A DNA stretch of 64,000 nt from Ephydatia muelleri (taxonomy: Eukaryota; Porifera; Demospongiae; Spongillida; Spongillidae), in the NCBI GenBank assembly GCA_013339895.1, contig JABACO010000022.1, positions 1,022,948 to 1,086,947 on the forward strand. Direction: 5' to 3'. The number at the start of each line of letters is the position of its first letter. Within the stretch, counting starts at the first letter, position 1. Shown piece after piece: positions 1 through 21,700 of this stretch. Position numbers and translations under genes: made by a program. Below the pieces are notes generated by a model, which saw nothing but the letters and a program-made list of their open reading frames with translations, ran no database searches and had not been told where the DNA came from.

Positions 1-470
1 TTTACTTGCTCACCAAACTTTCCCGCTGGATGTCCTCCATTTCTGACGCTTTCAAGCCAAGGGTGAGTAGCGGGCGTCCATAGGTGCATGTGTGCATCAA
101 CGATCTCCATTCCCCCGTCCATAGTAGTCTCGTTCCCGGACTCTAGTCACGCGTTAACAATAATTACAGTAATAACTACAACAACAGTCACTAGCAGCTC
201 TAGTCTGGGGACCAGACTGATGGTTGTATTATCAGTACGACCATCAGTCTGGTCCCCAGACTATAGCAGCTCTGCACACCGGAAGGGTCGGGAACGTCTA
301 CGCTTCTCCTCGAATAGGGCCGCGGAAGAGGAAAAATATCGAGACTGCCACAGACGATCAGGTGGATCCTTATGAAAACACCACACTGACGTCAGACAAG
401 GCTGGATCCAGTCTGAGACTAGTCTCGCGGAGCCAGACCCAATGGTCTGATGACTTGCCTATACCAGTGA
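1..470. other. Intergenic DNA with a perfect-stem hairpin
   Basis: No coding exon can be recognised. The stretch carries a short inverted repeat at about 197-270, in which a segment containing CTGGGGACCAG and GATGGT is repeated in reverse complement after a loop of about 15 bases. Small open frames here are short and overlap on the hairpin, so I do not treat them as genes. Confidence 0.5.
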
Positions 471-868
471 ATCACTTATTGCGTGACAAGGAATGTAATT
501 AAGGGTAATAATTTATGTAATTACGCCCCCTCATTCATGGCGACGCGCTTGGAGCAGCAGGTGGTTTGTGGTGCTGTGGGGAGCCGTTTCGAATGTGCTA
601 CAGTAGCCTATGGTAGCGTTTCAGTACGTAGAGGCATAACCAGCTCCAGGTCTGCGACACCATCGCATTTCAAACGTTTTGCGCCTAGACCCGGAGCTAG
701 TTGTGCCTCTACGTACTGGAACACTTCCATAGGCTACTGCAGCACTTTCGAAACGGTTCCCACAGCACCACGAACCACCTGCTGCTCCAAGCGCGTCGCC
801 ATGAATGAGGGGGCGTAATTACATAAATGATTACCCTTAATTACATTCCTTGTCACGCAATAAGTGAT
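471..868. repeat. 398-bp foldback (MITE-like) element
   Basis: The left end (ATCACTTATTGCGTGACAAG) recurs as its reverse complement at the right end, and the inverted match continues inward with scattered mismatches for about 175 bases per arm, leaving only a short unpaired centre near 650-690. This is the shape of a foldback or hairpin MITE. I could not find a convincing target duplication at its edges, so the superfamily is open. The 111-codon open frame across it (483-818) is a by-product of the palindrome. Confidence 0.75.
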
Positions 869-1345
869 TTAAACAATTTGCACAACTAATCGTGTAGTAC
901 CATTATGGGATAGCTGCATTTTACGGAACGCCGTGGAAAAGGGACCTAACGCATGTTTTTTCAATATTTTTTAATATTCTGGAAGTTTGAAATGTTCTCT
1001 ATACATTGCTACTTACGCACTGAGAATCAGAGTATCACTGCCATCTTAACTGATTAGTTTCTATTGGAACATTTCATATTGCAGCCGTTTTGGGAAACGC
1101 TACTTCATTGGGGGCACAATTACTCCATCGTAGCGTTCCCTAGACATATGGTGCTATTTTTCATGCATTGCACATTTAAACAATGCATTACAATACGATT
1201 TTTTAAATTTACATCATCATCATCCATAAGGGCAGAACCCAATGCACGTGAAATAAAAAATAGCTATCGTTTGAAAAGCCGCAAACGTCACTCAATTAGA
1301 TGTAAAACGATTGGTGTAGCGCGGCCCCAGGCGGGTGCAAATTGG

Positions 1346-1352
1346 TGCACAC
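1346..1352 (+). promoter_or_regulatory. Candidate metal-response element upstream of ATPase A
   Basis: TGCACAC fits the TGCRCNC core bound by the metal-responsive factor MTF-1 in animals and lies 72-78 bases before the ATG of copper ATPase A. The flanking bases (GCCA) fit the extended consensus only in part. A second TGCACAC core lies upstream of copy B. The motif is short and would occur by chance, so this is a weak call. Confidence 0.25.
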
Positions 1353-1423
1353 GCCACAACATCTTAAAATAAGCCTCCGCACGTGATATTACTAGTTGTG
1401 TTGTTGTTCGATGAACTGGAGAG

Positions 1424-11382
<9,959 letters not shown>

Positions 11383-12258
11383 TGTGTAGCAGACGATGAC
11401 CTAAGGCATTATGTGCACTTTTTGTTTATTTTATTAACTGAACGCTAAGGACATCTCCCCTTTATTATGATGAGATGTGTTCAAGGTTGGGCTGGACATG
11501 CAGTTCTCTACTTTGAAGTCTATTGGGTGGTTGGGGATGTGAAGTGCAAGAATGCTCCAGATTGAGCAAGAGACTTGCTGTGCAAATGGCACTGTCTGAA
11601 AGTAAAACACTGAGCCAAATCTACTGCCTGCTGGGTGTCACGTTAATGAAGCAGAATGTAAGGGCCATTCTGCTGAGATGTTCCCATATTCCCCTTCATG
11701 TGTGTTAAGCCTGCTATTATTGCACGAGTGATCAAATCATCATCACAATGCATAGCGACTTCAATGATGTAAATGCTGGGGTTTTAGATTGGGAGAGTGA
11801 AAGGCTAACGGATCAGTCTGGTGAAAGGGCCTCTATGAAATAGGCGGGGCTGGAATTCAAGTTTTGGGCATTCTACAAAAGCGGTAAGTTAACAATTACA
11901 TGCCGAACTGTCAAAGCGTTCCAATCCATGCACTTCAATTGGAGTTGTTGATTTTGTGTAACTGAAATACGTACGGCTCGATTAAGTTATTTAACTGAAC
12001 TGATTTCACTTTTCTGATTGAATTTTGTATTCATTACGTGAGCCAATCAAAGAAATGACAGAGGCGTCGGAACGGATTCAAAATAGGGGAGGATGCGTGT
12101 GTGTGCAGAGATCATATGATCTGTGGTCATTATTTATTTCATTATTACAATCATTAAATCTGAAGCTTGTAATGCACATGAATTAACTCGGTCAAAGTAC
12201 GCGTGGAATTACGATTTGGCCTTCTTGCAAGGATGGGGTCTGGCAGAAATTATGATCG
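11383..12258. other. 3' flank of ATPase A, no gene seen
   Basis: This stretch follows the stop codon of ATPase A and should hold its 3' UTR. I see no canonical AATAAA close to the stop and no convincing exon. The small open frame at 11523-11708 has no recognisable features. Confidence 0.4.
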
Positions 12259-12393
12259 TACTGCACAGTTTCATCACCCACTCGATAGAGTGAAGTACAT
12301 AATGAAAGAGCACTTACTGACTACTCAGTAAGTGCTCTTTCCTTCACTCTATCGACTGGGTGGGTGGGTGGGTGGTGATGAAACTGTGCAGTA
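12259..12393. repeat. 135-bp hairpin (foldback) element
   Basis: TACTGCACAGTTTCATCACC at the left is repeated inverted at the right, and the inner parts (CACTTACTGA / TCAGTAAGTG) pair with a loop of about four bases. The right arm has a short GGGT expansion that the left lacks. This is a small MITE-like hairpin with no clear target duplication. Confidence 0.75.
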
Positions 12394-12947
12394 TGTAGAG
12401 TATAGCCTTGCATAGATGGACTCTGCACTCTGTTCATCCATCAGTCATTCTTTGGTTCATACAGATCCAAACTGAGGCATGATCCTCAAGCATGTGCATT
12501 TTAATGGGAATACTCTCATCTCGGAAGGTAGAACGGAAGTTCACAATGAAAGCTGAAACTGATGGCAAGTTCTGTATATAATGGGTTATTAATATGCATG
12601 GTTATGCTTGACTGATACCTAAATCATTGCATCCTGCCTCAGATAAATAGCACTTGCCAAACAATGAAAATGTTTCCTTGAATTTTTTGGTTAGATTTTC
12701 AGCTTCCAACAGAAGGGTGGGTGCCTCACTTTGGGCCACTGCAATGATGCATGTGAACAGGGTTTCCATGTTGTTGGGCCGTGAAGGTATGTGAACAAAT
12801 AAATGTTTGTCATTGTTTTAAAAAAATACCAAGGATGCACAGACATGAGGCTGTTATAGACGTGCCTCAAGTGTCTTGTGCACATGATTTCCACAAATGC
12901 ACCACCGTGATAGTTGATGGCAAACCCCAAATGATTGGAGGGCTAAT

Positions 12948-14770
12948 TCAATTGTAAAGCCCTTCTTTTGACGCAAAGCCTTTTTTGACATCTTCTAAAT
13001 TCTGTCTCTTTTCCTGTTTGGCTTTGGCTATCATAATTGCCGAGTACATTTTCATTTTCATTAACACCTCTAGGTTTTGTTGGGCTGCACCATGATCCAC
13101 CTTTGCCTTCTTAAGCTCTTGCAATTTTTGTACAAATGCTGCAAATGAGGGGGACAAAATGCTCTCTCCACTGGGTATTAATGCTGCATTTAGATTGAAC
13201 TCATGGCAAGCATCTTCAGTCAGCTTTAGAAATATACCCTGGCTCAATAATGTAAAGCACAGGCAAGCAGACCTATGTAAAATGATGTTATATACATTAC
13301 CGTTTGTATGCAGTTCATGCACGTACTTGTGAGGGATGTAAATCAAAAAAGGATATCAAGATACAGTGATAGGATTCTTTAACCAGTTTAGCATCTCCAC
13401 AAGAATCCATCAAGCTTTTGTGACAGACATGGAACGATTGAAGTGAACGAACGTTGCTCAACCCTCTTATAGATTTAGATATCTGCAGCTTGTTCAAGGT
13501 TATCAAGCACCACAAGCAAGGATGTCGACCTAATATGTCATAACATACATAGGACCACTGGGTCCTGACAGGTCATAACATTTAGAGAGAAACTGATAGT
13601 CTCCACAACTCCACAAATAGAAACACAATCAGAATAGTTCCTAAAATAATGCTAGTATGAAATGTAGCTATTTTGGTATAGCCACCAACCTCCACTTCTA
13701 GCCTTCCAAAGCTTCAATCTGAGCCTTGTAGTGGTTGAGTGCCACATGCAGGTAATTAGTAATGGTGTCACATGCAGGTAATTTGTAATGGTGTCGCATG
13801 CAGGTAATTAGTAATGGTGTTAAATGCAGGTAATTAGTAATGGTGTTACATGCAGGTAATTAGTAATGGTGTCACATGCAGGTAATTAGTAATGGTGTTA
13901 CATGCAGGTAATTAGTAATGGTGTTACATGCAGGTAATTAGTAATGGTGTCACATGCAGGTAATTAGTAATGGTGTCACATGCAGGTAATTAGTAATGGT
14001 GTCGCATGCAGGTAATTAGTAATGGTGTTACTTGCAGGTAATTAGTAATGGTGTCGCATGCAGGTAATTAGTAATGGTGTTACTTGCCTCTAAATAGGCA
14101 AACACACAGGTGTTTTGAATAGAGTTGGGTGTGGGTGTGTTAACAATTTTAAAATGATTTTCCACCCTTGTCTCTACCCACTTTAACTCAAATTTCTGCT
14201 TGTGGAATTCTTCTGTTGTGCCATATAAGTCTACTACATCTATTAAATACAAGATACTAACATTAGCATTCATTGATTTACATTAAATGTTTACTTGTCA
14301 TTCTCTTCCAACAGTTCTAACAACTTTTCTTGGAGATTGGGGATGAACACCTGTGGGGTTCCTCTGATCTCCACTCTTATTAGCAGTTACAAATGAAAAG
14401 GGGCAACCTCAGCATCCATGGTATCACCAATCAGAGTGCTAGCAGCTTTACCTCACTGAAAAGTGAAATGCCAGATCCCTTCAGCCATCTGTGCATTTAG
14501 TTATGTACATTAGTATACTGTACGAGTAATGGCTAAACCAACCTTCAAATGATCCTTAATTTATTCCATGGCAGTAGGCTACAAGGTCAGCCTTTATGGC
14601 CAAGCCATGCTCTGGTGGAATTTTAAGTGTTATTCCTGCTTTCTTTAGAAGGTTACTTCTTTCATTTTTACTAAGGCTCCTGATTTCCTCATAAAGAAGC
14701 ATTGAGATATCATTGCATGCAAGTACTTGATGTGACCTTTTCTGTTTTGGAAACTGTATCATGTTTTCCA
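12948..14770 (-). CDS. Possible multi-exon gene of unknown function, incomplete
   Basis: Four minus-strand segments look exon-like. About 14770-14560 reads through NERSNLLKKAGI and IPPEHGLAIKADL. About 14240-14090 includes EEFHKQKFELKWVETRVE. About 13515-13330 contains SIRGLSNVRSLQSFHVCHKS. 13200-12948 contains an amphipathic helix (LQELKKAKVDHGAA, KAKQEKRQNLEDVKK) and ends in a stop. Composition and the charged helical pattern look coding, and the second and third segments are separated by a minisatellite that would be intronic. The IPPEHGLA-type segment reminds me of hypothetical proteins repeated in some invertebrate genomes, which would make this a mobile or multicopy gene. I could not fix splice sites, a start codon or a function. 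A decayed copy is equally possible. Confidence 0.3.
13733..14085. repeat. 26-bp minisatellite
   Basis: About fourteen copies of a unit based on GCAGGTAATTAGTAATGGTG with variable ends (TCACAT, TTACAT, TCGCAT). It lies between two minus-strand exon-like segments of the possible gene at 12948-14770. Confidence 0.95.
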
Positions 14771-14906
14771 GCTGATTTTGCTTACATGATATTTAGACCT
14801 TTTGATGCATGCAAGTGTCACCTGAAGGCTAAAGTATATGAATTCATGCATTATCTGTATACTGAACATTTGAATTCTGGCTTAATGGTACTGGAGCCTG
14901 TATGCA

Positions 14907-15960
14907 TTGTGGAGCCACTGCTGATTGTGGAAACACTGTTGATAGTAGAGACGCTGCTGATTGTGGAGACAACTGCTGATTGTGGAGACGCTGCTGATTG
15001 TGGAGACACTGCTGATTGTGGAGACACTGCTGATTGTGGAGACACTGCTGATTGTGGAGACACTGCTGATTGTGGAGACACTGCTGATTGTGGAGACATT
15101 GCTGATTGTCGAGACATTGCTGATTGTGGAGACACTGCTGATTGTGGAGACACTGCTGATTGTGGAGACACTGCTGATTGTGGAGACACTGCTGATTGTG
15201 GAGACACTGCTGATTGTGGAGACATTGCTGATTGTGGAGACACTGCTGATTGTGGAGACACTGCTGATTGTGGAGACACTGCTGATTGTGGAGACATTGC
15301 TGATTGTGGAGACACTGCTGATTGTGGAGACATTGCTGATTGTGGAGACATTGCTGATTGTGGAGACATTGCTGATTGTGGAGACACTGCTGATTGTGGA
15401 GACACTGCTGATTGTGGAGACACTGCTGATTGTGGAGACATTGCTGATTGTGGAGACACTGCTGATTGTGGAGACACTGCTGATTGTGGAGACACTGCTG
15501 ATTGTGGAGACACTGCTGATTGTGGAGACACTGCTGATTGTGGAGACATTGCTGATTGTGGAGACACTGCTGATTGTGGAGACACTGCTGATTGTGGAGA
15601 CACTGCTGATTGTGGAGACACTGCTGATTGTGGAGACAGTGCTGATTGTGGAGACATTGCTGATTGTGGAGACATTGCTGATTGTGGAGACACTGCTGAT
15701 TGTGGAGACACTGCTGATTGTGGAGACATTGCTGATTGTGGAGACACTGCTGATTGTGGAGACACTGCTGATTGTGGAGACAGTGCTTATTGCGAAGACA
15801 CTGCTGATTGTGGAGACACTGCTGATTGTGGAGACACTGCTGATTGTGGAGACACTGCTGATTGTGGAGACACTGCTGATTGTGGAGACACTGCTGATTG
15901 TGGAGACACTGCTTATTGCGAAGACACTGCTGATTGTGGAGACACTGGTGTCTGTGGAAC
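14907..15960. repeat. 18-bp minisatellite, nearly 60 copies
   Basis: Close to sixty head-to-tail copies of GCTGATTGTGGAGACACT, with ACT/ATT/AGT changes in the last triplet and two variant units (GCTTATTGCGAAGACACT). The unit is six codons long and contains no stop in several frames, so long open frames arise on both strands (ADCGDT and LLIVET on +, SPQSAV on -). Confidence 0.95.
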
Positions 15961-16256
15961 CTGCAATGTCCTGTTCACACCAGTAGTTGTACTACTCTGG
16001 TAAGATCAGGCCCTTATGTCTCCATTGTAAGAGCCACTGTGCAATAATGTGTAATTGAGCAGACTAAAGTACATTCCAGGAGCTCGCTTAATAGAAGTGA
16101 TTGTCAATGAAGTATTGCAGCACATGCATGGACACTGCAGGCCATCATTTTCTACCAAGTGCCATGCAAGACAGTCAGTGCATGCAATGGCCTCACCGAA
16201 TTGGCCTGTACAGGATGCCACAACAGATAGAGCATTTCAACTTGTTCAGTACTGAT

Positions 16257-17330
16257 TAGGGTGTGTAACCTCCCCTGCATAATGAAAATCGATTTTTCCG
16301 AATACTTTTAAAACACTAATCGATTTTTCAGGTTTTTGTGGACTTGAAAATCGATTTTTCCGAATAGGTTTTGCCAAATTTCCTGCCGAATACCTCGGTT
16401 ATTCAGGTTATGGTGCTTGTGGAGTGCACACTGAGAAGATAATTTATGTCTGCACAGAAATCCACCTGGTTTCGCACCCAAACTAGAGCTATTCATGTCA
16501 GTTGAAAATACAGAGGCACAAAGGTCTACACTCTACAGTAGCATGTGTTTGCCTAAAAGAGTTTAATAAATTGTAGATATTTACCATGCACTTGTAAATA
16601 TCAATAGTAATGTAAACCTAACCATCCAACACTAACCACTGAGACCAGACATCACCATTAAAAACTCACAACACATCAACTACAATTACGTACTTCACTT
16701 ACAATCATCCAACAACACTCCATTCACGTTCTCGCTAAATGCATATGAAATTTCCCATTAGTACGATTGCGTAATGCTCCCTAATTCTTCCACATACTCA
16801 ACAGAGCGCGCATACTTACTTGAAGTGGGTGAGAAATCTGTCATTCTATTTCACTCGCTAGCTTAATACTCAGATATGTTCACTTCGTACCACTGTACAA
16901 TAAAACAATGCAATACTAGTACAGGTACATAAATTTATTGCTACTACATATAATCACAACTCGTGGCATATACTAATGAACTTTTACTTACTTGAAGACG
17001 ACATTACGCTGTATGTTTTGTATCCCCAATTGATGCACATTAAATATTTTGTCTATCTATCAAATTCTTAATAGCGTCCCCCACATTGCATGTATGTAAT
17101 TTTCAATTGAAAATCATATCCGGATATCTGTATAAAAGGTATTCGAATAATGGGCGAATTGTCGATGCTGACGACGAATACCTAAGTACCTCCAAATGGA
17201 GAAACATAAACCGGTTATTCTGAATAGATAAAATTTACTAATCGATTTTTCCGAATAATGCTAAATTGCTATTCGAACGGATAGGTTTTTGCGAATATCC
17301 GAATAACCTGATAACCGGTTACACACCCTA
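16257..17330. mobile_element. Non-autonomous hAT-like DNA transposon, 1.07 kb
   Basis: The ends are perfect inverted repeats, TAGGGTGTGTAACC at 16257-16270 and its reverse complement at 17317-17330. They are flanked by an 8-bp direct repeat GTACTGAT (16249-16256 and 17331-17338), the duplication size typical of hAT elements. The interior is AT-rich, with several inverted copies of a motif containing ATCGATTTTTCCGAATA, and has no transposase-sized open frame. It is therefore a deletion derivative mobilised by a partner elsewhere. Confidence 0.9.
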
Positions 17331-17338
17331 GTACTGAT

Positions 17339-18632
17339 TGTGATTGTCCAGTTGCTAGCTGTGTATCAATTTGTGTGTTGTCAGTGCATGGTGCAAGACA
17401 TTGTAAATGCAATTTATAATTAATGGGATTAGCACTAAGTGGTTGACCAAACTGTTTGATACCTTAGGCTGGGTCTTCCACCACTAATATTGGCTCTAAA
17501 ATGATCACATACCTGCATTGCATTGCATGCCAGATTACAAGCATTATTTATTCTTACCTTGCATTGATCACTTCATACCCATTTGAATAGATTGCTCTCG
17601 AAGGGACGCAGGTGATTTAATTTGCATGCTTGCAAAACGACTTTGGGTGTACCTGCACTTCGTCCCATGTTACATCAAGCTCAAAACTTGAATTCACAAA
17701 CTTAGAACAGTCAGAGAACTTTCTTTTGTCATCGCATGGGAAACAGTCATCTGCGAAAACACAAATTATTCAAATATAATTCAAACTATTTGCATGGGTT
17801 TAAGAACTGCGTCGATTATAACAGAGCCACTCTGAAACCAACCTTGATGTATGGCACAACGACACAAGAATGTTATATTGTTTAATATGTTCTTGGAAGA
17901 ACTTTCCCACACGAGCACTAGAAATCGAACAACCGACGTGGGTGTATTCGCATTGATTGCACGATGTGCCTATATATTTTGCAACATATATTTGGCAGAG
18001 ATGTGTACAGGAGGAGTGTGTGTACGTCACGGCTGGTCTCATTGTATAACTGCTTTAGATCCAGTTTAGCAAAAAATAGTTTCGAACAAAGCTTCATAGT
18101 TTTAATGCGCTTAATGACGCCATTATTCCCGTACCTTGATCTATTTATACTCATAGTGACAGACTTGATCATCTATGCATACAATAAACAATTACAGTAA
18201 TTAACTGGAACTGGGTCTGGGGCCGAGACTACCAGATGTCTGACGTTCATTGCACCTTGCCGCACTGCAAGGTGTGAAGAAGATCATAAAGGAAGTGTAG
18301 GCACCTAACACCATTATCACGGCCATCCAAGGAAAGGGAGTGCAGAAGAAAACCACGCAGAAGTCTTAGGAAACAAGTGACATCTGAATTCGCTCTTTCG
18401 TTTACAAATCGGCTGTGCATGCTTGGTTGAGTGCGTTTTTGTATAGAAGTCGCTAATAAAAAGTTGGCTTCATTTCCTTTCCTCGGTATTGGTTTGAAGC
18501 CTCTGCTTCAACCTACTCTCTGATAAGCCCACTGTTCTCTGACAGCGGATAATTTATTGGCAGCAGCAAGGCAAAAGCAGTGATTTCTTTTCAAAAAAAA
18601 AAGTAATCGCCGTCGAAGTGAGCAGATTAAAT
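17339..18632. other. Intergenic DNA upstream of ATPase B, no gene assigned
   Basis: Several overlapping short open frames lie on both strands around 17800-18200, none with a recognisable domain or good splice context. No tRNA or rRNA pattern stands out. Confidence 0.4.
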
Positions 18633-18641
18633 TGCACACGG
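18633..18641 (+). promoter_or_regulatory. Candidate metal-response element upstream of ATPase B
   Basis: TGCACACGG fits TGCRCNCGG, the first nine positions of the animal metal-response element, about 140 bases before the ATG of copper ATPase B. Copy A has the same TGCACAC core at a comparable place. A chance match cannot be excluded. Confidence 0.3.
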
Positions 18642-18723
18642 AACTATGACGACTACGTTTGCCGCATGTATATGTACACATGCGTAGCACACGAACGACG
18701 GTAATCTCTCGTATACTATTGCA

Positions 18724-18730
18724 TATAAAA
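18724..18730 (+). promoter_or_regulatory. TATA-like box before ATPase B
   Basis: TATAAAA lies about 50 bases upstream of the chosen ATG at 18779. This is a plausible core promoter position if the 5' UTR is short. The open frame continues upstream to 18659 without a stop, but the HMA homology and this box favour the 18779 start. Confidence 0.35.
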
Positions 18731-18778
18731 CGCCTCGGAGTGCACCAAAAGCACAAGTACTTGAATTTGGCAACAATT

Positions 18779-21700
18779 ATGGAGAAGGCGCGACTAGGCA
18801 GTACGGACACCGTTACCGTTGGTGTGGAGGGGATGGTGTGCAAGTCATGTGTGAACAACATCGAAGGCAATGTTGGGAAGATGAACGGTGTGATCTCAGT
18901 AAAGGTCTCGCTGGAAGAAAAGAAGGCGGTCGTGGAGTATGAACCTTCCAAGGTCACTCCTCGGCAGCTGTGCACTGCAATAGAGGACCTTGGCTTCGAA
19001 GCAAAGTTGGGGTCAGGCCAGAACAAAAGAATAGTGGCTGGTCGGTTGAATATTGGAATTGAAGGGATGACTTGTCACTCGTGTGTTAGTTTGATCGAGT
19101 CAACGGTCAGAGAGCTTGCAGGAGTGGTCAAAGTTACAGTTTCCCTAGCCAAGAAGGAGGCGGAGGTTGAATACGACGAAACCCTACTTCGGCGAGAGGA
19201 TCTGACTGATGCTATAAACGACACTGGATTTACCGTCACTTACGTTACTGGTGAGATGTCTTTTATTAGCATGGATGGTTTTTTTTTGTTTTTTTTTGTT
19301 TTTTTTTTGGTGGTAGGTTCCATAGTATGAAGTAATAACATTAAGGCATGAAAAGAGAGATCTATAGACGTGCGGCTGTTGTTTACTGTCTTTGCAGATC
19401 ATCCACTTTACGTCGAGCAAAAGGCAAGGTCTGGTCTAGTGAACGCGTTTAAGCGATCCACCGGAAAGACCAAGCGCGCAGTACGGAGCGGAAAGTATGC
19501 GGCAAGGTATGATGTGAAGGGAAGGAGGCTATTTGGAAGCAAAGACGATGCCAAAAATGCGATGCCCAAGAAAAAAAAGAAGGTACAAAATAATGGCCGA
19601 TGCGAAACACATGTAATAAGCGATATCGTATCATAAAATTTCTCTCAGTCCCTATCCGCAGTGGAAATGATGGAACCTATTCGAATGTCTGAAGTAAAAG
19701 AACGTAAGACGGCCCACATGAAAATATCAGGAATGAGTTGTTCTTCGTGTGTTTCAAAAATCGAGAGACACATGGCTAAACAACGAGGGTAATGGTCCAA
19801 TGTCCACTCACCCTATCTCAACCACACCCCTATTTGAATACCATAGGAGTGCTGTCTGTGGTAGTGGCACTCCTCTCAGAGAAGGCAGAGATTGTGTACA
19901 ATCCTGATGAAACAGACACAGAGGCTTTAGCAGCTGAGGTGAAGGACTTGGGTTTTGGTGTGGAGATCTTGGAGGAGTCAGAAGCACAGCAAGGGAAGCT
20001 CAATGTCATGGTGAGGGAAGTCTACACAGTGCTGTCACATGGCTAGATGGTTTTGTGCTAACAGATCGGGGGGATGACCTGTGCTTCGTGTGTCAATAAC
20101 ATTGAAACTGCACTGATGTCACATAAAGGAGTGCAGAAGGCAGTTGTTGCTCTGTCCACATGTAAAGGTTATATCGAATATGATCCTTCTGTGATTGGGC
20201 CACGAGACATCATCAAGGCCATTCAGGTGAGCTGAGGAGGCATTGAGGTTCTGGGCACATAGTATCTGCTGACCAGTCCTTCCACATAATCTACCCATGT
20301 GATGGGTGTGGGTGGGACAGCAGTATAAACATGAGTACAACCAGCTTCCACAGCGATGCATATACACAGGCATATACACATGCAGCAATTCCGTCAATAG
20401 TCACAGTGTATGTAGCTGTCATCCCCCACACACCCTGTGTGGAGTACACATCATAGCCTTGCAATGAATCAGAGATAATCTCTTAATGAATGCTCAACTC
20501 TTGTCATCTAAAGATCTGTGTGACATTCCATTACCTGCTGGGGTGCTAGAAGTTGGGTAGCATCCTGACTTTGTAGTTAGCATGTGTTCTGAGTTAGAAT
20601 AATGAATTCTCTACCTTTGTGGACACACCCACAGGACATGGGGTATTCTGCAGAGCTGGCTTCAAAGAATTCGGATGATCCACGAGAAGCACACGCCCGT
20701 TCCAAGAGGAAGTGGCTGTTTGCCTTCCTTATATCCCTCATCTTTGGTGTACCCACTATGATAATCATGTTTGTGCCACCTGAACTCATGTCACCCACAA
20801 AAGATTTCGACCTCAAAGAACTATTGCTTTTCCTTTTTGCCTCAATAATTCAGGTGAATATAACAATCTGTATGTGTCAGTATGTTTGTTTGTGAGCATG
20901 TGTGCGTTGTATGGGTGGGTGGTTGAAAAAGGGATGGTTGGAAGATTGTAGGAACTGTAACTTGGAATTCATACCCTACTTCATTATACGAGGCAGGTTT
21001 GCTTTAAAGTATCTGCTATGTTGTAGTGTTGCATTCAAAGTCATACTTGGTCTTTGGTAATAACCGATCCATTCCCATCTGTAGTTTGGTGCAGGTTGGC
21101 TTTTCTATTGGTCTGCATACAAATCTATAAGGCATTGCTCTGCTAATATGGATGTCCTTATCACCTTGGCAACCACAATTGCCTACTTCTATTCTGTGAG
21201 TTTCACTATCACCTTGTTGCAAATATTATGCATTTGTTGATTTGCACAGCTGGTTGCCATGGTCTACACTCTTGTATTTCGTGCTACTGGAAGTCGGATG
21301 ACACCATTCTTTGAAGCCATACCAGCACTGTTGGTTTTTGTATCATTAGGACGATGGCTTGAGCATGTTGCCAAGGTAACAAAATGATCTGCGCAGAATA
21401 GTACATAATGCAATTTTAATGTACCAGGGAAGAACATCAGATGCATTAGCAAAGCTGGTATCCCTTCAAGCAACTGTTGCTCGACTAGTGACTTTAGGCA
21501 AAGATGGAGGAATTGAAAGGTGAGCGTACTGCAAGCACAGTGCTTTATGCTTTGATGCCATGACGACCTCTGTAGTGAGGAGTTGATTGCAGTAGAACTG
21601 GTCCAGAAGAACGACAAGATCAAAGTTGTCCCGGGAGAGAAGGTTTCCAGTGGATGGAATAATCCTAACAGGGAGCTCGACCATTGATGAGTCCATCATC

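Noticed and set aside
483..818. 111-codon frame near the left end
   Set aside because: It spans a palindromic foldback element and reflects its symmetry.
14702..16003. 433-codon + strand open frame and matching long frames on the other strand
   Set aside because: The frames are produced by an 18-bp minisatellite whose unit is a multiple of three and has no stop. No domain, splice context or start context supports a gene.
17800..18200. Overlapping 70-85 codon frames before ATPase B
   Set aside because: Frames on both strands overlap with no domain, consistent splice sites or repeat identity, so none can be preferred.
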